Source: Acidobacteriota bacterium (GTDB lineage Bacteria; Acidobacteriota; Vicinamibacteria; Vicinamibacterales; SCN-69-37). From it: a stretch of DNA of 55,837 nucleotides. A program made the translations under genes and the position numbers. The stretch covers positions 1 through 55,837 of the forward strand of contig JABMNV010000184.1 of the NCBI GenBank assembly GCA_013203475.1, written 5' to 3'. Below the pieces are notes generated by a model that was not told the DNA's origin, searched no databases, and was given only the letters and a program-made list of their open reading frames with translations. Positions 50,026 to 55,837 of this stretch are shown here, piece by piece (position 1 is the stretch's first letter; each line of letters opens with the position of its first letter).

Positions 50026-51231
50026 TCAGCTGTTCGAGCTGGAGGAGGCAAGCTGGAGCAACCGCGACCGCCCCGGCAACCAGAGGGCCAAGAGGCCGAT
50101 TGCCGGCAGGAACGAGCACAGGTGATAGACGAAGTCGATGCTGGTGACGTCGGCCAACCATCCGAGGGCCCCCGCACCGGCCCCGGCCACCCCGAACGCA
50201 AACCCGAAGAACAACCCTGACACGAGGCCAACTCGGTGCGGCACGAGCTCCTGTGCGAAGACCAGAATTGCCGAAAACGCAGATGAGAGCACGAGGCCGA
50301 TCATGACGCTCAGCACGGTCGTCCAGAACAGACTCGCGTAGGGCAGAGCGAGAGCGAACGGCAACACGCCAAGAATCGACGCCAGAATCACTGGCTTGCG
50401 GCCAAACCGATCTCCGAGAGGGCCACCCATGAATGTGCCCGCTGCGACTGCACCCAGGAATCCGAAGAGATGGAATTGGGCTTGTTGAACCGAGATGCCA
50501 AACCGGTCGATGAGGAAAAACATGAAGAAGCTGACAAAACTCGAGACGTAGACGTACTTCGAGAAGACCAGGGCCAGCAGAATGGCCATCACTTTCTTGA
50601 CCTGCGCCGGCGGCAGTGTGGGGGCGGCCGTCAGGTGGACTGCGCTACGGCGCCGCTCCTGCCCCGTCGTCCAATACCAGCGGCCGATGCGCCAGAGAAT
50701 CACGATCGCGACAAGTGCCAGGACCGAAAACCAGGCGACGCTGCCCTGGCCCCGAGGCAGGATAAAGAACGCCGCCAGCAGCGGGCCCAGGGACGTGCCA
50801 AGATTGCCGCCGGTCTGAAAGAGCGACTGCGCCAGACCATGGCGGCCACCGGACGCCAGCCGAGCGATTCTGGATGACTCCGGGTGAAAAATCGAAGAAC
50901 CGATGCCGACCAGGGCCGCCGCTACGAGCAGCCAAGGGTAGGTGCTGGCCGACGCCAGCACCAGCACACCGGCCAGGGTCACGCTCATCCCGAGGGCCAG
51001 CGAATAGGGATGCGGCCGGGCATCCGTGTAGTGGCCCACCAGAGGCTGCAGGAGTGACGCGGTGACCTGATTGGCCAGCGTGATCATCCCGATTTGCCAG
51101 AAGTCGAGTGAGTAGGAATCTTTGAAGACGGGATACAGCGCGGGCAACAGCGACTGCAACAGGTCATTGAGCAGGTGGCAGACGCTCAGCGCGCCGAGAA
51201 CGGGGAGGGCGGTGCGGTGCGAGGAAGACAA
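50026..51231 (-). CDS. MFS exporter, Fsr (fosmidomycin resistance)-like
   Basis: 401 residues, 12 helices. The first helix starts GALSVCHLLNDLLQSLLPAL, a motif typical of Fsr-family exporters; the MFS signature GPLGDRFGRKPVILAS lies between helices of the second half. Expected role: efflux of a small hydrophilic compound. It ends in a Ser-rich tail (LASSSSNS). It is the first gene of the run to the GMC subunits. Confidence 0.88.
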   Translation of the reverse strand: MSSSHRTALPVLGALSVCHLLNDLLQSLLPALYPVFKDSYSLDFWQIGMITLANQVTASLLQPLVGHYTDARPHPYSLALGMSVTLAGVLVLASASTYPWLLVAAALVGIGSSIFHPESSRIARLASGGRHGLAQSLFQTGGNLGTSLGPLLAAFFILPRGQGSVAWFSVLALVAIVILWRIGRWYWTTGQERRRSAVHLTAAPTLPPAQVKKVMAILLALVFSKYVYVSSFVSFFMFFLIDRFGISVQQAQFHLFGFLGAVAAGTFMGGPLGDRFGRKPVILASILGVLPFALALPYASLFWTTVLSVMIGLVLSSAFSAILVFAQELVPHRVGLVSGLFFGFAFGVAGAGAGALGWLADVTSIDFVYHLCSFLPAIGLLALWLPGRSRLLQLASSSSNS

Positions 51232-51263
51232 GAATGGGCTCGTGGCCGACTACAGTAGCGCAA

Positions 51264-51773
51264 TCAGCCACAAGCCCGTGAGCGTTCTTGCTTGATAATG
51301 GCCGTGGGCTTCTTGTTCTCCCACATCAGGGCGATCTCGTTGGCCGTGCAGAGGTTCAGCTTCGTCCACACAATTTCGTCGTCATCTTCGTCGATGACCT
51401 TGAGGTCCCAGTTGCATTCGGTTTCTGAGCTTGAGAACTTGATGTCGACCTTCTCGCCATCATCAAGGATGTCTTCGCCCATCACGTCCTCACCACACTC
51501 GTCGGAGCGGGTCGGTGACAAGTAGACCTCCATGACCACCACGCCAGTCTTGTTGGCCAGCGTGAAATCGAGGTTCTTACGTTGTGGTGCTGCGCCGAGT
51601 GCAGCCGACGACATCGAGACCAGAGCGACAACGCCGACGAGGGATCCAGTAAAGAGGGAAAGGGCAAGTTTTTTCCATAAGCGATACCAGGGAGTTGACG
51701 ACAACCCGGAGGTATCTCCACTCCGAGCGTGTAAGAAGTGTGCAGTGGGTCCAGCTTGGAAAGCAATCGACAT
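51264..51773 (-). CDS. Exported acidic protein of unknown function
   Basis: 169 residues. A hydrophobic segment (LALSLFTGSLVGVVALVSMS … AALGA) is preceded by an unusually long N-terminal part of about 35 residues; a TTG at the codon for Leu in GLSSTPWY could be the true start. The mature part begins NLDFTLANKTGVVVMEVYLS and includes the acidic DECGEDVMGEDILDDGEKVD; a known but unnamed family with Cys pairs (DECGED, SETECNWDL). The ATG abuts the EVE gene stop (TAGATG), so translation may be coupled. Confidence 0.6.
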   Translation of the reverse strand: MSIAFQAGPTAHFLHARSGDTSGLSSTPWYRLWKKLALSLFTGSLVGVVALVSMSSAALGAAPQRKNLDFTLANKTGVVVMEVYLSPTRSDECGEDVMGEDILDDGEKVDIKFSSSETECNWDLKVIDEDDDEIVWTKLNLCTANEIALMWENKKPTAIIKQERSRACG

Positions 51774-52241
51774 CTAGCGTTTGCGGCCAAGCCGCACGAC
51801 GATGTCGTACTCGGCCTTGGTGACCGGTTGGACCGACAGCCGACTCCCCTTTTGGACCACCTTCATCGCTTCAAGGCCGGGCGTTGACTTGAGTGACTCG
51901 AGGGCAATGGTCTCGTTGAACGCGACCACAAAAGCAAGGTCCACCATGTACCAGAGCGGCTTCTCCTTCGTGCTGGCCTCGTCAAAGTACTTGTGGCCCT
52001 TCTTCCAGCAAAACTGGTCGGGATACCCTGCTTTCGAAATGGTCGCCAGCCCAGTCACGCCTGACGGGTCGGCGTTCGACGCGTAGAACAACACCGCGTC
52101 GCCCACCTGCATTTCGTCGCGCATGAAGTTGCGGGCCTGGTAGTTGCGTACGCCTTCCCAGTTTGTTTCGCCGTCGCGCTTCAAGTCGTGAATCGTGTAC
52201 GCAGCCGGCTCACATTTCATCAACCAGTACTTTTTCGCCAT
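51774..52241 (-). CDS. EVE-domain protein
   Basis: 155 residues of the EVE (PUA-like) fold: MAKKYWLMKCEPAAYTIHDL, WEGVRNYQARNFMRDEMQVG and VLFYASNADPSGVTGLATI are the characteristic motifs. The family binds modified nucleobases in RNA or DNA. Start at ATG 52241. Divergent from the alpha/beta hydrolase, with about 45 bp between. Confidence 0.92.
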   Translation of the reverse strand: MAKKYWLMKCEPAAYTIHDLKRDGETNWEGVRNYQARNFMRDEMQVGDAVLFYASNADPSGVTGLATISKAGYPDQFCWKKGHKYFDEASTKEKPLWYMVDLAFVVAFNETIALESLKSTPGLEAMKVVQKGSRLSVQPVTKAEYDIVVRLGRKR

Positions 52242-52285
52242 ACGCCACACAGAATATAACGCTCTGCCCCCGTAAGATGGAGGCG

Positions 52286-53098
52286 ATGATCGCCATCAGC
52301 CGAATCGCTCAATCAGATGCGCCACCCCCAGATGCGCCACGCCGATCGCTGGTCATGCTTCACGGCATCTACGGTCGAGGCAGGAACTGGCAGAGCATCG
52401 CCAAGTCCGTCGTCGCGGCCCGGCCCGAGTATCAGTGCTTTCTGGTCGACCTTCCGCACCACGGTGACTCCGGCCCGGGCGCACATGGCGACACGGTTAT
52501 GGGACTGGCAGCCGACCTCGACGACTGGCTCGCTGCCAGCGGCATCGTCGTGGATGCGGTCCTGGGCCACTCTTTTGGTGGCAAGGTCGCCCTCGCGTTT
52601 GCCAAAAACCATCACGACCAGCCCCTCCACACCTGGGTGATCGACTCCACGCCTGACGCGCGTGCGCCGTCAGGCAGTGCCTGGGGCATGCTTGACATCA
52701 TTCGTGAGCTGCCCGAACACTTTGCTTCTCGCGGCGAGGCCGCCAAGGCAATCACGGCCGCTGGCTACGCCCCTGGTGTCGGCCAGTGGATGAGTTCGAA
52801 CCTGCGCCGGGCAGGCGACCGCTTCGTCTGGCAGCTCAACTTCGACGCCATGGACGCTTTGATGCGAAGCTTCTTCGCCACCGAACTGTGGTCCGAAGTC
52901 GAATCACCTGCGCCGGATCACACGCTGCACTTTCTCAAAGCGTCTGAATCCAGCGTGCTCTCAGCGGACGCCGTGGCGCGCCTCGAACGCGCGTCGCCAG
53001 GCCAGGTCTTTCTCCACCATCGCACCGGTGGGCACTGGATTCATTCGGAGGCGCCCGACGTGGTGACCGAACTCCTTAGCGGCGCGCTGCCACGGTAG
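52286..53098 (+). CDS. Alpha/beta hydrolase
   Basis: About 270 residues. Nucleophile elbow GHSFGGKVALAFAK, oxyanion region LHGIYGRGRNW, acid Asp in the VIDSTPDA part or near LSADAV, and catalytic His in GGHWIHSEAP. The YbfF-like group of small esterases fits (LVDLPHHGDS). ATG 52286 is chosen; ATG 52277 is also possible. TAAGAT 52273-52278 could be a -10 box close to the start. Confidence 0.85.
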   Translation: MIAISRIAQSDAPPPDAPRRSLVMLHGIYGRGRNWQSIAKSVVAARPEYQCFLVDLPHHGDSGPGAHGDTVMGLAADLDDWLAASGIVVDAVLGHSFGGKVALAFAKNHHDQPLHTWVIDSTPDARAPSGSAWGMLDIIRELPEHFASRGEAAKAITAAGYAPGVGQWMSSNLRRAGDRFVWQLNFDAMDALMRSFFATELWSEVESPAPDHTLHFLKASESSVLSADAVARLERASPGQVFLHHRTGGHWIHSEAPDVVTELLSGALPR

Positions 53099-53123
53099 GG
53101 GTCGACGCAGTAAGATGCGGGGC

Positions 53124-55837
53124 ATGACCATGTCAAAACGAGTTCCACTGATTCTGTTGGCTCTGTTGGTGCTATTCGGTACCCAGTCAACCATCAGCCG
53201 CCTGACCGCGCAGTCAACGCAGACGCCAGCATCGACAATCTCGGCCGCCGACTTGTCAGCCCTGCAATTCCGCAATATCGGTCCCGCCAATATGAGTGGG
53301 CGATTCGTGGATTTGGCGGTCGTCGAGAGCGAGCCATACACGTTCTACGCGGCCAGCGCGACCGGGGGCATCTTCCGCACCAAAGACAACGGCGTCACGT
53401 TTGCACCGGTCTTCGAGAGAGAAGAAGTGCATTCCATCGGCGCCATCGCCGTGAATCAGGCGAACCCGGACATCCTGTGGGTGGGCACCGGTGAACGTGC
53501 GAATCGGCAGAGCTCGTCGTGGGGCAACGGTGTCTACAAGTCCACCGACGCGGGCAGGACGTGGTCCCACGTCGGGCTGCGTGACTCACACCACATCGGT
53601 CGCATCGTGCTCCACCCGTCCAACCCGGATGTGGCCTTTGTCGCAGCACTGGGACACTTGTGGGGAGCCAACGCCGAACGCGGGCTGTATCGAACCAGCG
53701 ACGGTGGCCGCTCGTGGACACCGGTCCTCCAGGTCAACAGCGACACCGGCGTCGTGGACGTGGCCATGGACCCGTCCAACCCAGACACCATGTACGCGGC
53801 AACCTATCAGCGTCGCCGGACCGCCTTCGGTTTTGACGGCGGCGGACCCGGCAGCGGACTCTACAAGTCGTCGGACGGTGGCACGACGTGGCGCAAGCTC
53901 AGTGGCAATGGACTGCCCGCAGGCGAATATGGACGCATTGGCATCTCGATCTATCGGAGAGATCCCCGCATCGTCTACGTCTCGATTGAACAGGGCGAGA
54001 AGTACAACGCATCGACGGCGTACCTCATCAGAAAAGGTGGCGTCTACCGATCTGGTGACTCCGGTGAGAGCTGGACGCTCATGAGCGACTGGAACCCTCG
54101 GCCGATGTACGCGAGTCAAATTTTGGTCGATCCCAACGACGACCAACGCATCTACATGGTCAACTCCTACAGCGTCTCGCACGACGGTGGACGCACGTTT
54201 GAGTCAGTGCGGCAATCGCTGCACGGAGACGACCGTCTGGTGTGGGTCGACCCAAAGAATTCTCAGCATGTCATCAAGCTCGACGATGGCGGCATTGGGC
54301 TGTCGTACGACCGAGGCCTCAAGTGGCTGTACGTCACGTCGTTGCCAGTCAGCCAGTTGTACCGGGTCGCGGTCGACAACGCCGTGCCCTACAGCGTGTA
54401 CGGCGGGTTGCAGGACAACGGTTGCTGGGTGGGCCCAAGCGCAAACTACTCGTCGAGCGGCATCCTGAACGAGGACTGGCGTCGCTTGTGTGGTGGAGAC
54501 GGGTTTGGCGTGGTGCCAGACCCGGCGAATCCTCGCAACGTGTACGCGGCGTCACAGTACCTCGGTCTCTCGCGCAACGACGTCCAGACATCGCAAAGCG
54601 TCGACATCAGACCTGGCGACCCCACAGGCGCCATCGGCGCGCGACGCAACTTCGACGTCTACGCGCAGTCGTTGCCGGAACCAGAACTGGCCAACGCCAT
54701 GCATCCGGCCAATTGGGATGCGCCGTTCCTCTTGTCGCCTCACGACTCGAACACGGTCTACGCCGGCGCACGGCATCTCTTCCGCAGCCGGGACCAGGGC
54801 AGCACGTGGGAAGACTTGGGAGACATGACGCACGGGGTTGACCGACGAACACTCGAAATCATGGGGCGGCTGCCGACGAACGATACGTTGTCTCTCGATG
54901 ACGGCGTGCCGTATTGGCCAACGACGTCGGCTCTCGCGGAATCACCTCGTGTAAAGGGTCTGCTCTATGTCGGCACAGACGATGGCCGACTGCGCGTGTC
55001 GCGCGACGAGGGTGTCACGTGGACGGACGCGCAGACGCGTGTGCCGGGCCTGCCGGCTGGGGCGTGGTTCTCGGGCCTCGAGTCGTCACGCCACGTCGAC
55101 GGCGTTGTCTACATGACGGTGGACAATCACCGAAGCGACGACTTTGCGAACTACGTCTACCGCTCGGCGGATTTCGGACGGACGTGGACATCAATCGTTG
55201 GCAACCTGCCCGCGTCGCGGGTCGCACGGACCATTCGGGAAGACCCGAGGAACCCGAATGTCCTCTATCTCGGCACGGAACTCGGCCTCTTTGTCTCACT
55301 CGATACCGGTGCCCACTGGATGCCGCTGGGCGAGAACCTGCCGACGCTGGCGATCAATGACCTGCTCATCCATCCACGCGACAACGACCTGGTGCTGGGC
55401 ACCCACGGACGCGGTGTGTGGATTCTTGATAGCGTCAGCGCGCTGCAGGGCCTGGGCGGATCCTCGGCGCCCCCTCCTGCAGCGCTTTTCGCGCCAGCCA
55501 CGGCTGACATGATTCGCTACACCAACCTCAAGGCCCACATGGGCGACATGGTGTTTCGCGGACAGAATCCGGCGGATGGAGGCGTGATCGACTACTGGCT
55601 GGGAACAGCCGGGTCTGCAGTCACGCTGTCGATTCACGACGCGTCCGGCACCGAGATCGCGCGCATACCGGCGACCCGCGAGCGAGGCATCAACCGTGTC
55701 GTCTGGAATCTCAGACACGCCGATATCGGAGGCACACCTGCTGCCAGCAGCGTCGGGGGTGGCACGGGTGGTCGCGGCGGCGGTGGTGGAGCCGGCAGGG
55801 GCGGTCGGGGTGGAAATGGGGGCCGCTTGCGGGGGCC
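53124..55837 (+). CDS. Large exported Asp-box (VPS10/sortilin-like) propeller protein, 3' end outside the window
   Basis: Over 900 codons open to the end of the window. A signal peptide (LILLALLVLFGTQSTISRLT, cut near AQS) is followed by a ten-bladed VPS10/sortilin-type propeller with many Asp-boxes (STDAGRTWSHV, TSDGGRSWTPV, SSDGGTTWRKL). It then has a Gly/Arg-rich linker (VGGGTGGRGGGGGAGRGGRG) at the very end. Such proteins are abundant in acidobacteria and are often annotated as glycosyl hydrolases; catalytic function is unproven. Start ATG 53124 or 53115. Confidence 0.85.
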   Translation, partial: MTMSKRVPLILLALLVLFGTQSTISRLTAQSTQTPASTISAADLSALQFRNIGPANMSGRFVDLAVVESEPYTFYAASATGGIFRTKDNGVTFAPVFEREEVHSIGAIAVNQANPDILWVGTGERANRQSSSWGNGVYKSTDAGRTWSHVGLRDSHHIGRIVLHPSNPDVAFVAALGHLWGANAERGLYRTSDGGRSWTPVLQVNSDTGVVDVAMDPSNPDTMYAATYQRRRTAFGFDGGGPGSGLYKSSDGGTTWRKLSGNGLPAGEYGRIGISIYRRDPRIVYVSIEQGEKYNASTAYLIRKGGVYRSGDSGESWTLMSDWNPRPMYASQILVDPNDDQRIYMVNSYSVSHDGGRTFESVRQSLHGDDRLVWVDPKNSQHVIKLDDGGIGLSYDRGLKWLYVTSLPVSQLYRVAVDNAVPYSVYGGLQDNGCWVGPSANYSSSGILNEDWRRLCGGDGFGVVPDPANPRNVYAASQYLGLSRNDVQTSQSVDIRPGDPTGAIGARRNFDVYAQSLPEPELANAMHPANWDAPFLLSPHDSNTVYAGARHLFRSRDQGSTWEDLGDMTHGVDRRTLEIMGRLPTNDTLSLDDGVPYWPTTSALAESPRVKGLLYVGTDDGRLRVSRDEGVTWTDAQTRVPGLPAGAWFSGLESSRHVDGVVYMTVDNHRSDDFANYVYRSADFGRTWTSIVGNLPASRVARTIREDPRNPNVLYLGTELGLFVSLDTGAHWMPLGENLPTLAINDLLIHPRDNDLVLGTHGRGVWILDSVSALQGLGGSSAPPPAALFAPATADMIRYTNLKAHMGDMVFRGQNPADGGVIDYWLGTAGSAVTLSIHDASGTEIARIPATRERGINRVVWNLRHADIGGTPAASSVGGGTGGRGGGGGAGRGGRGGNGGRLRG

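Noticed and set aside
52273-53116. TAAGAT as a shared -10 promoter element before the hydrolase and Asp-box genes
   Set aside because: The motif occurs just before both starts, but no -35 match is found at the expected distance, so it was not listed as a promoter.

Overview
The window is high-GC bacterial DNA. It carries a complete alternative complex III plus caa3-type oxidase operon, a duplicated MacB-like orphan permease of the kind abundant in Acidobacteriota, several TonB-receptor remnants, Tat-exported amidases, Asp-box propeller proteins and many acidobacterial-type exported proteins of unknown function. Together these suggest an acidobacterium, probably Vicinamibacteria. This is inferred from gene content; no rRNA or tRNA gene was seen.

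Layout. 1-6500: a truncated gene at the left edge, an FMN-dependent alpha-hydroxy-acid dehydrogenase, two tandem exported amidases and a creatininase-family gene, with two copies of a hairpin-forming interspersed repeat at gene 3' ends. 6100-8600: a junkyard holding a frameshifted creatininase, a frameshifted and truncated ketopantoate reductase, the second copy of a 46-bp direct repeat, an AT-rich foreign patch, an IS3-family element with a broken orfB, and remnants of a TonB receptor and a DUF1080 protein. 8586-13402: a protein quality-control run on the minus strand (thioredoxin-like protein, clpS, clpA, grpE, hotdog thioesterase, zinc-ribbon protein). 13445-19000: metallo-hydrolase, UPF0182 membrane protein, sialidase-like propeller, peroxiredoxin. 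19418-31861: the respiratory operon actABCDEF - small membrane protein - sco - coxII - coxI - coxIII - coxIV, reading right to left. 32077-35142: an ABC-2 exporter pair and an exported protein, preceded by a near-ideal TGTGA-N6-TCACA palindrome. 35146-43991: envelope proteins including a POTRA/barrel protein, a propeller sensor broken by a TGA codon, a diadenylate-cyclase-like protein, a duplicated helix-hairpin-helix protein, a truncated AroB-like gene joined to a TonB-receptor tail, and elongation factor P. 44082-47126: a collapsed orphan permease pseudogene. 47211-53098: a GMC oxidoreductase with its small subunit, a P-loop kinase, an Fsr-like exporter, an EVE-domain protein and an alpha/beta hydrolase. 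53124 to the end: a large Asp-box protein that runs off the window.

The actABCDEF/cox genes should form one quinol-to-oxygen electron pathway: complex III replaces cytochrome bc1 and feeds a proton-pumping A2-type oxidase whose subunit II carries its own heme c. The most striking general property is decay. Nonsense codons, single-base frameshifts and deletion fusions break at least eight loci, next to intact operons. Some of these lesions could be sequencing or assembly errors, and the findings say which evidence would separate the two explanations.
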